Assembly: GCF_003052165.1 (NCBI RefSeq)
Contig: NZ_CP024869.1
Location: 3,258,001 to 3,322,000 of the forward strand
Source: Dietzia sp. JS16-p6b
Lineage (GTDB): Bacteria > Actinomycetota > Actinomycetes > Mycobacteriales > Mycobacteriaceae
Length of the DNA stretch: 64,000 nucleotides
Direction of reading: 5' to 3'
Shown here piece by piece: positions 41,581 through 50,118 of the stretch. Every line of letters starts with the position of its first letter. Positions within the stretch are counted from its first letter, which is position 1. The translations under genes and the position numbers were made by a program. Under the pieces are notes generated by a model. The model was not told the origin of the DNA. It did no database searches and saw only the letters and a list, made by a program, of their open reading frames with translations.

Positions 41581-42192
41581 GTGGACGCCTCCGAATGGAA
41601 CGCCCGATACCTCGCCCAGCCCGACGTGTGGGGCACCACCCCCGCGGCACGCATCGTCGCGGAGGTGACCGGTGCCGAGGACGCCGGCCTGCCCGTGGAC
41701 ACCGCGGTGGACCTGGCGTGCGGCGACGGACGGCACGCGCGGTGGCTGGCCGCGCACGGATGGCGGGTCTCAGCCGTCGACTTCTCCGAGGTCGCGATCG
41801 ATCAGGCCCGAGCCAAGGACTCCGATGACGGCCGTACCGGCAGCGTCGACTGGGTGGTCGGTGACGCCACCACCTGGGAGCCGGAGGAGTCGGTGGACCT
41901 CGTCGTCATCGGGTTCCTCCACCTGGACATGGACAGCCTGGTCCGGGTCCTGCGCAACGCCGGCGGGTGGCTGCGACCCGGTGGCCACCTCGTCTATCTC
42001 GGGCACGCCGCGGAGAACCTGCGTCGCGGCGTCGGCGGTCCGCAGGACCCGACCGTGCTCCCCGGGATCGCCGATCTGGCACTGGGATCCCAGGGACTCG
42101 AGGTGGTCTCGCTGCGTCACGACCTGCGGCCGGCCGGGAAGGCGACCGCGATCGACGTGCTCCTGCACGCACGATCCTGGGTCGACAGATGA
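41581..42192 (+). CDS. class I SAM-dependent methyltransferase
   Basis: The 203-residue protein has the tellurite-resistance-TehB-like start WNARYLAQPDVWGTTPAARIV, the SAM loop AVDLACGDGRHARWLAAHGWRVSAVDFS, and GWLRPGGHLVYLGHA. The substrate is unknown; such proteins often methylate small thiols, selenite or tellurite. The GTG start has AAAGGA about 9 bases upstream. A 14-base direct repeat at its stop codon leads into the MFS gene, which begins 13 bases later. Confidence 0.86.
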   Translation: MDASEWNARYLAQPDVWGTTPAARIVAEVTGAEDAGLPVDTAVDLACGDGRHARWLAAHGWRVSAVDFSEVAIDQARAKDSDDGRTGSVDWVVGDATTWEPEESVDLVVIGFLHLDMDSLVRVLRNAGGWLRPGGHLVYLGHAAENLRRGVGGPQDPTVLPGIADLALGSQGLEVVSLRHDLRPAGKATAIDVLLHARSWVDR

Positions 42193-42209
42193 CCCGGGTC
42201 GACAGATGA
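42179..42209 (+). repeat. 14-base direct repeat at a gene junction
   Basis: GGGTCGACAGATGA occurs at 42179-42192 and again at 42196-42209. The first copy contains the stop of the methyltransferase gene, and the second contains the ATG of the MFS gene. It looks like a short tandem duplication. Confidence 0.7.
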
Positions 42210-43549
42210 ACCGGACACGCCGGGATCCGGGTTCGGCCACCGGCCCGGGTGACGACCGAGTGCAGCGGCGGGTCGTGACGATCCTGGTCCTGGCGCAGCT
42301 GCTCTCCGGCGCGGGACTGGCCGCCGGGGTGACCGTCGGAGCGCTCCTCGCCGAGGACCTGCTCGGCGGGCCCGGCCTGTCCGGCCTGCCATCGGCGCTG
42401 TTCACCGGCGGGTCGGCCCTCGCGGCGATCGCCGTGGGCAGACTGTCCCAGGCGCGGGGCAGGCGCCCCGGGCTGGCGACGGGCTTCGCGTTCGGCGCCA
42501 TCGGAGCGATCGGCATCGTGGTCGCGACGGCCATCGACTCCCTCCCGCTGCTGTTCCTGTCGTTCGTCGTCTACGGCTCGGGCACCGCCACCAACCTCCA
42601 GGCGCGCTACGCCGGCGCGGACCTGGCCACCCCCGAGCACCGCGGACGGGCACTGTCATACGTGCTCCTGGGCACCACCGCGGGGGCCGTCGCGGGGCCC
42701 AACCTCGTGGGGCCGACGGGAGCGGTCGCCGAGTCGCTGGGCCTGCTCCCCTTGTCCGGACCGTTCCTCCTCGCCGCCGCGGCCTACGGTGGAGCGGCAC
42801 TGGTCATCTCACTGCTGCTGCGTCCCGATCCGCTGCTCGAGGCGCGGCGGCGGGCGACGGTGGGGCCGGACTCGGCGACAGCCTCGTCGTCGTTCCCGTC
42901 ACCGGCCCCCGCGGTCGTCTCCTCCCCCGAGCCGGCCGCACCCTCCCGCATCTGGACCGGGGACGTGCTCACCGGGGTGGCGGTGATGGCCCTGACGCAG
43001 TTCGTCATGGTCGGGCTCATGACCATGACACCGGTCCACATGCGCGCGCATGACCACGCGGTGACCGTGGTGGGGCTGGTGATCTCCCTTCACGTGGCGG
43101 CGATGTTCCTGCCCGCCCCGCTGTCCGGTTACCTGGTGGACAGGTTCGGCACGCGCCTCGTGGCCGTCTCGGCAGGCCTGGTGCTGCTGACCTCTGGCGT
43201 CCTCGCCGCGGTCTCCCCGCCGCAGTCGACCGTGCTGGTCACCACGGCCTTGATCCTCCTCGGGCTCGGATGGAGCCTCGGACTGGTCGCCGGGACCACG
43301 GTCCTCACCACGTCCGTGCCGCTCTCGGTCCGCGCCACCGTCCAGGGGCAGGCCGACGTGGCGGTGGCGCTGTCCGGTGCGGCGGGCGGCCTGCTCTCGG
43401 GCCTGGTGTTCGCGTGGATCGACTTCCGCGGCCTCGGCTTCGCACTCGCGGCGCTGTCGTTGATCGTCGTGGCCTCGGTGCGGCCGAGGCGTGCGTCACG
43501 CGGGGCACCTGAGACGGGAACCGCGCGGCCCTCATCGAAGGTCCGCTGA
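42206..43549 (+). CDS. MFS transporter
   Basis: The 447-residue protein has about 12 membrane segments in two halves joined by a long Pro/Ser/Ala-rich loop (residues about 215-250). The MFS loop motif GRLSQARGRRPGLATGFAFG lies after the second segment, and SGYLVDRFGTRLVAVSAG mirrors it in the second half. The cargo is unknown. The start ATG lies in the second copy of a 14-base repeat. It is probably co-transcribed with the methyltransferase and ends 5 bases from convergent ribM. Confidence 0.87.
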   Translation: MNRTRRDPGSATGPGDDRVQRRVVTILVLAQLLSGAGLAAGVTVGALLAEDLLGGPGLSGLPSALFTGGSALAAIAVGRLSQARGRRPGLATGFAFGAIGAIGIVVATAIDSLPLLFLSFVVYGSGTATNLQARYAGADLATPEHRGRALSYVLLGTTAGAVAGPNLVGPTGAVAESLGLLPLSGPFLLAAAAYGGAALVISLLLRPDPLLEARRRATVGPDSATASSSFPSPAPAVVSSPEPAAPSRIWTGDVLTGVAVMALTQFVMVGLMTMTPVHMRAHDHAVTVVGLVISLHVAAMFLPAPLSGYLVDRFGTRLVAVSAGLVLLTSGVLAAVSPPQSTVLVTTALILLGLGWSLGLVAGTTVLTTSVPLSVRATVQGQADVAVALSGAAGGLLSGLVFAWIDFRGLGFALAALSLIVVASVRPRRASRGAPETGTARPSSKVR

Positions 43550-43554
43550 CCGCG

Positions 43555-44274
43555 TCAGGCGACGGCCACCTGATCCGACCGATGCCCCTCAGAGGACTCC
43601 CGCACCCGGGCGGCCAGGTCGACGCGCCACCACACCACGAACCCCCAGACGACGAACGCCCCGTACACCAGGTACAAGGCCGCTGACGGGTAGTACCCGG
43701 CCTTGAGGAGCAATGGGACACCCACGATGTCGACGCCGATCCACAGCAGCCAGAACTCCGTCCAGCCCCGGGCCATGCCGTAGGTGGCCAGGATCGACCC
43801 GGTGAAGATCCACGCGTCCGCCCACGGGCCCCACGATCCGAGCTCGGAGAAGACCCACCCGAAGACCAGGGTGCCGGAGATCATCCCGACGACGAGTCCC
43901 GCCCGTTGCCGGCCCGTGGCCCAGTGCGGATGGACCGCGACCGCCTCGACTCCCGCCTGCCCCGGCAGAGCCGCGCTGGCCCGCCGGTCCCGCGACCAGC
44001 GCCACCAGCCGTAGATCCCCACGGCGAGGAACATGACCTGGCGGCCGGCCTGACCGTAGAGATCGACGTCCTGCGGGGTGTGGAAGACACCTCCGAGGAA
44101 GACCGTGAGAAGCGTGAGATTGCCGACGATCCCCACCGGCCAGGCCCATACCACTCGGCGCATCCCGCCGATCGCGGCGGCCAACCCGAAGACGTTGCCG
44201 ATGATCTCGCGCCACAGGATCGGTACTCCGCCGATCAACACCTGCGCGTCGAGGAATGAGACGAGAAGGCTCAT
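43555..44274 (-). CDS. ribM: riboflavin transporter RibM (PnuX), PnuC family
   Basis: The 239-residue protein has about seven membrane segments and the PnuC fold (WREIIGNVFGLAAAIGGMRRVVWAWPVGIVGNLTLL; YGWWRWSRD; WTEFWLLWIGVDIVGVPLLLKAGYYPSAALYLVY). On fold alone it would be called an NMN transporter. However, an FMN riboswitch precedes it, as for the riboflavin facilitator RibM/PnuX of corynebacteria and streptomycetes, so riboflavin uptake is the better call. AAAGGGG lies about 7 bases before the ATG. Expression should fall when FMN is plentiful. Confidence 0.88.
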   Translation of the reverse strand: MSLLVSFLDAQVLIGGVPILWREIIGNVFGLAAAIGGMRRVVWAWPVGIVGNLTLLTVFLGGVFHTPQDVDLYGQAGRQVMFLAVGIYGWWRWSRDRRASAALPGQAGVEAVAVHPHWATGRQRAGLVVGMISGTLVFGWVFSELGSWGPWADAWIFTGSILATYGMARGWTEFWLLWIGVDIVGVPLLLKAGYYPSAALYLVYGAFVVWGFVVWWRVDLAARVRESSEGHRSDQVAVA

Positions 44275-44373
44275 CGTGTGCCCCTTTCACGGGCTCGGCA
44301 CTCCACGGCCCAGGGCGTATGCCGCATCGCCCACGGTTCCACGGCCGAGCCGCGGTCCCTCGGGGGACACGCT

Positions 44374-44560
44374 GTTCTCTTCCATCCGGACTATGACCGT
44401 CGGCCCCGGGATCACACCGGGTCTGCTGACCCCCGCGAACGCGGTCCGGCCGGGCATGTCGCCTGGCCGCACCGCGTGTGCGGGGCGCTCGCGGGCTCGC
44501 CGCCGACCATGGGGCCGGTGACATCACCGCCGGTGGGGAATCTCACCCCGCCCTGAGAAC
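44374..44560 (-). promoter_or_regulatory. FMN riboswitch (RFN element) of ribM
   Basis: Read on the minus strand, the 187-base element begins and ends with the paired P1 stem GTTCTC/GAGAAC. Between them are the RFN hallmarks in order: GGGTGAGATTCCCCACCGG, CGGTGAT, GAGCCCGCGAGCG, CCGGTGTGATCCCGGGGCCG, ACGGTCATAGTCCGGATGG and AAGAGAA. These match the aptamer core that binds FMN. About 100 bases of expression platform (44275-44373) separate it from the ribM ATG; it has several GC-rich hairpin arms but no evident U tract, so control of translation start is likely. Confidence 0.93.
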
Positions 44561-44568
44561 GTGTTCCC

Positions 44569-44598
44569 GTTGTACTCCTCCCCGCTGCGACGCTGCAA
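44569..44598 (-). promoter_or_regulatory. probable promoter of the ribM leader
   Basis: On the minus strand TTGCAG (44593-44598) and TACAAC (44569-44574) are 18 bases apart, and the aptamer P1 stem begins 8 bases after the -10 box. The rest of the gap up to the Rieske gene (44599-44716) shows nothing else I can name. Confidence 0.45.
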
Positions 44599-44716
44599 CT
44601 CCGGCCGGCGTCGAGAAGGGCGTTCGGCGCGTCCTCACCCGGCCGATGGGGGCGGGACTCTCTTGCCGACGTGAGGTGGGCGCGGTCACCGGTGCCACCC
44701 CGGGCGGGGGCGTGGC

Positions 44717-45178
44717 TCAGCCGATCGTCAGTTGGCCGTTCGCCTCGGTCACCGGGACCACGTCGAGGGGTCGCGGTGCCGGAGCGAGGGTGTTGCGGCC
44801 GTCGGTGGCGTCGTACTCCGCGCCGTGGAGTGGGCAGCGCAGGTGCAGGTCGCGGACCACCTGAACGGTCCCACCCTGGTGGGTGCAGCGGGCGGAGTAC
44901 GCGACGAACTCCCCCTCGGTGGGCTGCGCGACGATCACCGTGGAGTCCCCCGACTTGACCTGCTTGGCGGTCCCGACGGGCACGTCCGACGCGGGCATGG
45001 TGCTGGCCTGCACCTCGGTCGTCTGCTGCACGGTCGAGGCAGGCTCCGCGGGTTGCGTCATCCCGCAGGCCGAGGCGATCCCCGGCAGCAGGATAATCCC
45101 GGGGAGAGCGGCCAGGACGGTACGGCGCTGCGTGCACGGTCCGACGGTGACGGATGCTGCGGCGGGGTGCTCGGTCAT
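44717..45178 (-). CDS. Rieske (2Fe-2S) domain protein, exported
   Basis: The 153-residue protein ends in a Rieske fold with both cluster motifs, CTHQGG and CPLHGAEYD, which supply two Cys and two His. The N-terminus has QRRTVLAALPGIILLPGIASAC, a twin-arginine-like signal followed by a lipobox-like Cys, so the protein is probably exported and perhaps lipid-anchored. Its electron partner is unknown. ATG 45178 was chosen; ATG 45187 adds three residues. It is divergent from the aminotransferase gene. Confidence 0.88.
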   Translation of the reverse strand: MTEHPAAASVTVGPCTQRRTVLAALPGIILLPGIASACGMTQPAEPASTVQQTTEVQASTMPASDVPVGTAKQVKSGDSTVIVAQPTEGEFVAYSARCTHQGGTVQVVRDLHLRCPLHGAEYDATDGRNTLAPAPRPLDVVPVTEANGQLTIG

Positions 45179-45224
45179 GTGGCCCATCGTATCGGGCGGC
45201 CACGACCGACCTAGGCTGCGTTCC

Positions 45225-46415
45225 ATGACCGTCCGACGCCTCCTGCCCCACGCCACCACGATCTTCTCCGAGGTCACCCAGCTCGCTGTGCGGTTCGGGG
45301 CCGTCAACCTGGGACAGGGCTTCCCGGACACCGACGGCCCCCCGTCGATGATCGAGGCCGCGGTGCGCGCCATGCGGGAGGGACACAACCAGTACCCACC
45401 CGGGACGGGGGTACCCGAGCTCCGGCACGCGATCGTCACGCACGAGACCGGGCACACGGGGCTGGTCCACGATCCGGACACCGAGGTACTGGTGACGGTC
45501 GGCGCGACCGAGGCGATCGCCGGTGCGGTGCTCGGCCTGGTGGAACCCCACGACGAGGTGGTGGTGATCGAACCGTCCTACGACTCCTACGCCGCCACCG
45601 TCGCGATGGCCGGGGCCACCCGGCGCCCCGCGCGGATGGTCCGCTCGGACGACCGTTTCCGCCTCGACGTGGACTCCCTGCGGGCGGCGTTCTCCCCGCG
45701 GACCCGGGCGGTGCTGGTCAACTCTCCGCACAACCCCACCGGTGCGGTGCTGCCCCGGGAGGATCTCGAGCAGATCGCGGCCCTGTGCCGCGAGTTCGAC
45801 GCGATCGCGATCTCGGACGAGGTCTACGAACACCTGACGTACGACGACACCGAGCACGTCTCCATCGCCACCCTGCCGGGCATGGCCGAGCGCACCCTGC
45901 GGATCTCGAGCGCCGGCAAGATGCTTAACTGCACGGGCTGGAAGATCGGGTGGGTGACCGGCCCGGCCGGGTTGGTCGCGGGTGTCCGGGCCGCCAAACA
46001 GTACATGAGCTACACCGCCGGTACCCCGTTGCAACTCGCCGTCGCGCACGCCCTGAGCCACGAGGACGAGTGGATCCGGGCGCTGCGGGCGCAGATGCAG
46101 GACAGGCGGGACCAGCTCGTGGGGATACTCACCGGGATCGGAGTGGATCTCGCCGTCACCCAGGGGACCTATTTCCTCACCGCGGACCCCCGGCCGCTCG
46201 GCGTCACCGACGCCGCGTCGTGGTGCCTGGAACTGCCCGAGAAGGTCGGCGTGGCGGCGGTTCCGTTCGCGCCGTTCACCGATACCTACTCCGCCGAGTG
46301 GTCGCATCTGGTGCGGTTCGCGTTCTGCAAACGACCCGAGGTGCTGTCGGAGGCCGGGCGCAGGCTGCGGGCGCTCGCGCCCTGGGACCGCGGGACTCTC
46401 AGCGCCCGGTGGTGA
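45225..46415 (+). CDS. dapC: pyridoxal-phosphate aminotransferase, N-succinyldiaminopimelate aminotransferase DapC-like
   Basis: The 396-residue class I/II aminotransferase closely resembles mycobacterial DapC (Rv0858c) from its start (RLLPHATTIFSEVTQLAVRFGAVNLGQGFPD) to its C-terminus. PLP residues are visible in NSPHNPTGAVL, SDEVYEHL and the Schiff-base Lys of SSAGKMLNCTGWKIGW. It would work in lysine/diaminopimelate synthesis, though KAT-like specificities share the fold. The ATG is 7 bases after TAGGCT (45212-45217), a leaderless pattern. Its 3' end overlaps the convergent oxidoreductase gene by 17 bases. Confidence 0.88.
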   Translation: MTVRRLLPHATTIFSEVTQLAVRFGAVNLGQGFPDTDGPPSMIEAAVRAMREGHNQYPPGTGVPELRHAIVTHETGHTGLVHDPDTEVLVTVGATEAIAGAVLGLVEPHDEVVVIEPSYDSYAATVAMAGATRRPARMVRSDDRFRLDVDSLRAAFSPRTRAVLVNSPHNPTGAVLPREDLEQIAALCREFDAIAISDEVYEHLTYDDTEHVSIATLPGMAERTLRISSAGKMLNCTGWKIGWVTGPAGLVAGVRAAKQYMSYTAGTPLQLAVAHALSHEDEWIRALRAQMQDRRDQLVGILTGIGVDLAVTQGTYFLTADPRPLGVTDAASWCLELPEKVGVAAVPFAPFTDTYSAEWSHLVRFAFCKRPEVLSEAGRRLRALAPWDRGTLSARW

Positions 46416-47364
46416 GGACGATCTTGCCCACCGCGCCGCGGCCGTCCATGAGTTCCAGAGCCTCGGACGCCTTGTCCAGCGGGAGCTCGACGCCCACGAG
46501 CGGGTCGAGCTTCCCCGCGGCCAACAGAGGCTCCACCTCGGCCCACTGTTTCTGCAGGTATCCGGGGTTGCTCATCCAGTACTCGCCCCATCCCACCCCC
46601 ACGGCGCTCTTGTTGCCGAGCAGCAGGCGGTTGACCTTGACCGTGGGGATCTCGCCACCGGTGAAGCCGATCACGAGGATCCGCCCCTCCTGCCCGAGGG
46701 ACCGGATGGAATCGGTGAACCGGTCGCCTCCCACGGGGTCCACCACGATGTCCACGCCCTTGCCGCCGGTGAGCTCCTTCACGGCGTCCTTGAAACCCTC
46801 GGGGGCGATGGCGTCGGACGCTCCGGCCCTGAGCGCCAGCTCCCGCTTCTCCTCGGAGGAAGCGACCGCGATCACGCGGGCACCGGATGCCACGGCGAAC
46901 TGGGTGGCCGCGATGCCGATACCGCCACCCGCGCCGTGCACGAGAACCGTCTCCCCGGGCTCGAGTCGGCCGCGGTGCGCCAGGGCGAAGTGCACGGTGA
47001 GGACGTTCATCGGAATGGACGCGCCCTGGGCGAAGGTCATCGAATCGGGGAGCCGGAACACCTGGGCGGGGTCGGTGGAGACCACCTCGGCGAACCCTCC
47101 GAGGCCGGGGAAGGCGCACACGCGGTCGCCGGCGGCGAATCCCGACCCCTCGGGGGCGGAACGGACCACACCCGCCACCTCCGATCCGGGCACGAACGGC
47201 AGCGGCGGCGAGATCTGGTATTTCCCGCGGGTCTGGAGGACCTCGGGGAAGGTCACCCCCGAGGCGTGGACGTCGATGAGGACCGCTCCCGGCTCCGGCT
47301 CGGGGAGATCCACGACCTCCAGGGCGGCGGGTCCGTCATGGGATGAGATGTGAATGGCACGCAT
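46399..47364 (-). CDS. NADPH:quinone oxidoreductase family protein
   Basis: The 321-residue zinc-free MDR enzyme has the GroES-like N-terminal domain (VHASGVTFPEVLQTRGKYQ) and a Rossmann domain with VLVHGAGGGIGIAATQFA near residue 145, followed by VDIVVDPVGGDRFTDSIRSL. It should reduce quinones or alpha,beta-unsaturated carbonyls with NADPH. No zinc-binding Cys cluster is present. The gene overlaps convergent dapC at its 3' end and has no evident operon partner. Confidence 0.9.
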   Translation of the reverse strand: MRAIHISSHDGPAALEVVDLPEPEPGAVLIDVHASGVTFPEVLQTRGKYQISPPLPFVPGSEVAGVVRSAPEGSGFAAGDRVCAFPGLGGFAEVVSTDPAQVFRLPDSMTFAQGASIPMNVLTVHFALAHRGRLEPGETVLVHGAGGGIGIAATQFAVASGARVIAVASSEEKRELALRAGASDAIAPEGFKDAVKELTGGKGVDIVVDPVGGDRFTDSIRSLGQEGRILVIGFTGGEIPTVKVNRLLLGNKSAVGVGWGEYWMSNPGYLQKQWAEVEPLLAAGKLDPLVGVELPLDKASEALELMDGRGAVGKIVLTTGR

Positions 47365-47412
47365 GGCCCCATAGTGTCAGCACACCCGTCGCGCCGGAAC
47401 CGACGCACCGGA

Positions 47413-47871
47413 TCACGTCTCGAGGTGCACCGGCGGGTTCGGCTCGTCCGTCTCGGGGTGCCGACGCAGTCCCCGGCGTCGATGGAGATGCAGGGCGAGC
47501 CCCACGGCCACCACCACCTGGCCCACCTGGAAGGCCAGCGCCATCAGGATGAACTCCCGCCCGAACGTGGTGGGCAGGACCAGCAGCAGCGCGCAGACGC
47601 CCAGCAGCGTCACCGTGAGCATCTGGCCACCGGCGAGGAGTCGACGCGGGGTGGTGACCAGACGGCCACGGGACAGCAGCAACACCGAGTTCAAGGCCAC
47701 GAGAAGACAGACCGGAACCCCGATCTGCGAGGGGAACAGGAACATGACCACGAACAAGGGGTGCGAGCTGAGCGTGACGGTCCCGGTCGCGACGAACTGC
47801 GGGACGCTCCACAGCGCGGTGATGAGAGCGCAGGTCACGGTGATCCACGAGCCGCCCACCAGGATCCGCAC
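47413..47871 (-). CDS. four-helix membrane protein of unknown function
   Basis: I do not recognise the family of this 152-residue protein. It has four membrane segments: SWITVTCALITALWSVPQFV, LFVVMFLFPSQIGVPVCLLVALNSVLLL, LAGGQMLTVTLLGVCALLLVLP and FILMALAFQVGQVVVAVGLALHLH. The C-terminus is charged and cytoplasmic. The start is uncertain: GTG 47871 is close to the first membrane segment, while GTG 47916 would add 15 Arg/Gly-rich residues. No good ribosome binding site distinguishes them. Confidence 0.65.
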   Translation of the reverse strand: MRILVGGSWITVTCALITALWSVPQFVATGTVTLSSHPLFVVMFLFPSQIGVPVCLLVALNSVLLLSRGRLVTTPRRLLAGGQMLTVTLLGVCALLLVLPTTFGREFILMALAFQVGQVVVAVGLALHLHRRRGLRRHPETDEPNPPVHLET

Positions 47872-47952
47872 CCGACGAGGATAACCGCGCCCCCAACCGG
47901 TGCGGCCCCTGCCCACCGCTCGGACCGGCCACGCCGCGAGGCCCCCCGCTAC

Positions 47953-48615
47953 TCACTCCCTGGTGAGGGCCTCGCCTATGGGGGTGGGGCCGTCGGAGAA
48001 CTCGATGGTGCGACCGATGGTGTCCGGCCTGCGCAGGACGGCCGCGGTGACGGCGGCCACGACGTCCCGGCTGGTGGCCCTGTCCTCGCGCTTCTCGGCA
48101 CCCACGCCGATCGACTCCCCGCCGGCGTCATCCGTGAGCTTCCCCGGGCCGAGGATGGTCCACTGCAGTTCCGAATCCCGCAGGTGGGCATCGGCGTCGG
48201 CCTTGGCCTGCGCGTAGGGGTAGAACGAATCGCCCTCGGGCACGCCGTGCTCGGGTCCGGCCCCGTCGTAGGAGATCATGACGTAGCGCTCGACCCCCTC
48301 CTGCACGGAGGCGTCCATGGATCGGATCGCGGCGTCGCGGTCGACGGCGTAGGTGCGATCGGCGTCTCCGCCACCCGCTCCGGCGGCCCACACCACCGAA
48401 CCGCTGCCGCGGAGCACCTCCCGCAATCCCTCGACGTCGAGCGTCTCGACATCCGCGACGACAGGGGTCGCGCCCACCTCCCGGATGTCGTCGGCCTGGT
48501 CCGGATTCCGGATCACCGAGTACACCTCGGCGCCCGCCCCCGCCAGGATCCGGGCCGCGCGGAGCGCCACCTTGCCGTGTCCGCCGATGATGGTCACAGG
48601 GCGTTCGATACTCAT
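47953..48615 (-). CDS. NAD(P)H-binding atypical SDR protein
   Basis: The 220-residue protein has a Rossmann N-terminus VTIIGGHGKVALRAARILAGAGAEVYSVIRNPDQ and the atypical-SDR pattern of NAD(P)-binding proteins, with YVMISYDGAG and FYPYAQAKADADAHLRDSELQWTILGPG, where Tyr and Lys of a YxxxK-type pair are present (YAQAK). Its substrate is unknown. The start ATG is preceded by a weak GGAGG-like element. It is divergent from the L,D-transpeptidase gene. Confidence 0.85.
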   Translation of the reverse strand: MSIERPVTIIGGHGKVALRAARILAGAGAEVYSVIRNPDQADDIREVGATPVVADVETLDVEGLREVLRGSGSVVWAAGAGGGDADRTYAVDRDAAIRSMDASVQEGVERYVMISYDGAGPEHGVPEGDSFYPYAQAKADADAHLRDSELQWTILGPGKLTDDAGGESIGVGAEKREDRATSRDVVAAVTAAVLRRPDTIGRTIEFSDGPTPIGEALTRE

Positions 48616-48819
48616 GGCCTCCGTTGTACTCCTCCACCCCGCCGTCGTGTGAGTCGCAGATCACTTCCCGGTCACCGTCCGGCCCGATCCGGTCACAACT
48701 CCACAACGACACGCCGTGGGCGCCCGTGTGGGTTCGCGTCCTGTCGGACCCTGCGTGCATCATGTGCTCATAAGCCGGTACTCACCGGTGAATCCCCAGC
48801 AATGCCCTCGGAGTCACGC

Positions 48820-50079
48820 ATGTCCTTGTCCCGGTCCGGGTCGCTCACGCCCTCGGCGTCTCAGGCGCCCTTCGTCCTCCTCGCCGGGCTCCTGGCCCTC
48901 CTGCTCGTCGCGACCGGATGCACCATCCCCGTGCCCACGGGGTCCGCGGGCGAGACCACCCCGACCGAGACCTCGGAGGCGCCGGTTCCGGCGACCCTGC
49001 AGGTCACCCCGGCGGACGGCGCGACGGACGTGGCCGTGGTGGACGGCGTCCGCGCCCGGGTGGAGAACGGTTCGCTCAGCGAGGTGGTGCTGACCAACGA
49101 CGCGGGCAAGGAGATCGAGGGCGAGCTGTCGCAGGACGCGACGTCGTGGGAACCCGCTGTCACCCTCGGATACGGGCGCACCTACACGCTGGATATCACC
49201 TACCGCGGAGCGACGGGCGGCCCGCGGACCGACTCGCGCACCTTCACCATGGCCACCCCACAGGCCATCGTCACCCCCAGCCTGGTCACCCCGGGCGGTG
49301 GCGCCCTGGAGTCGGATCGCGAGTACGGCGTCGGCATCATCGTGGCGGCGAGATTCGATCAGCCGGTCGCGGACAGGGAGACCGTCGAGAAGTACATGAC
49401 GGTCACGACGGAACCGGCGGTCGAGGGCAACTGGTTCTGGCTCGACGACGCCACCGCGCACTGGCGGCCCCGGGACTACTACGAGACCGGCACCCGGGTG
49501 AGCGTGGATCTGGACACCGAGGGCAGGAACCTCGGCGGCGGCCAGTGGGGTGGAGAGGGCGCGGAGGTCGACTTCACCATCGGTGACCGCCGGGTGGCCA
49601 TCGCGGACGACGACACCAAGACGGTCTCGGTGTTCCACAACCAGCAACTGGTCAAGACGATGCCCACGTCGATGGGCAAGGGCGGCTGGGCGACCTATAA
49701 CGGCGTGAGCATGCACTTCTGGACCCAGCGGGGTGTCTACACCGTCCTCGACAAGGCCAGCACGGTGCTCATGGACTCCTCGACCTACGGTCTACCGCTC
49801 GACGTCGGGTACCGGGTGACGGTCGACCACGGGGTGCGCCTGACCAACGAGGGCATCTACTTCCACGCTCTCGCCTCGTCGATGTGGGCGCAGGGCAACA
49901 CCAACGTCTCGCACGGATGCCTCAACCTGTCCCCCGATGACGCCGCCTGGTACTTCGACCAGGCGGTGGCCGGAGACATCGTCGAGGTCCGGAACACCGG
50001 TGGCCCGGAACAGCAGGTCCACCAGAACGGGGACTGGGCGGTCCCGTGGAGCACCTGGCAGAAGGGTTCCGCGGACTGA
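48820..50079 (+). CDS. L,D-transpeptidase lipoprotein (LdtMt2-like)
   Basis: The 419-residue exported enzyme makes 3-3 cross-links in peptidoglycan. It has a signal peptide ending at a lipobox-like VATGC, two Ig-like domains (about residues 50-270; LQVTPADGATDVAVVDGVRARVENG and PSLVTPGGGALESDREYGVGIIVAARF) and a YkuD catalytic domain with the motif NVSHGCLNLSPDDAAWYF holding the nucleophile Cys, plus GIYFHALAS upstream. Start ATG 48820 has GGAG 7 bases upstream; ATG 48802 would add six residues. The 186-base gap before it showed no further feature apart from an inverted repeat CCGGT/ACCGG. Confidence 0.9.
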   Translation: MSLSRSGSLTPSASQAPFVLLAGLLALLLVATGCTIPVPTGSAGETTPTETSEAPVPATLQVTPADGATDVAVVDGVRARVENGSLSEVVLTNDAGKEIEGELSQDATSWEPAVTLGYGRTYTLDITYRGATGGPRTDSRTFTMATPQAIVTPSLVTPGGGALESDREYGVGIIVAARFDQPVADRETVEKYMTVTTEPAVEGNWFWLDDATAHWRPRDYYETGTRVSVDLDTEGRNLGGGQWGGEGAEVDFTIGDRRVAIADDDTKTVSVFHNQQLVKTMPTSMGKGGWATYNGVSMHFWTQRGVYTVLDKASTVLMDSSTYGLPLDVGYRVTVDHGVRLTNEGIYFHALASSMWAQGNTNVSHGCLNLSPDDAAWYFDQAVAGDIVEVRNTGGPEQQVHQNGDWAVPWSTWQKGSAD

Positions 50080-50118
50080 GGGTTCCTTTTGCCGGGGTCG
50101 ACACGCTACTTTTGCGCG

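Noticed and set aside
42189-42209. Mini-frame MTRVDR
   Set aside because: Six codons produced by the 14-base duplication; no sign that it is translated for a purpose.
43555-44274. Call as nicotinamide mononucleotide transporter PnuC
   Set aside because: The FMN riboswitch upstream indicates the riboflavin transporter of the same fold.
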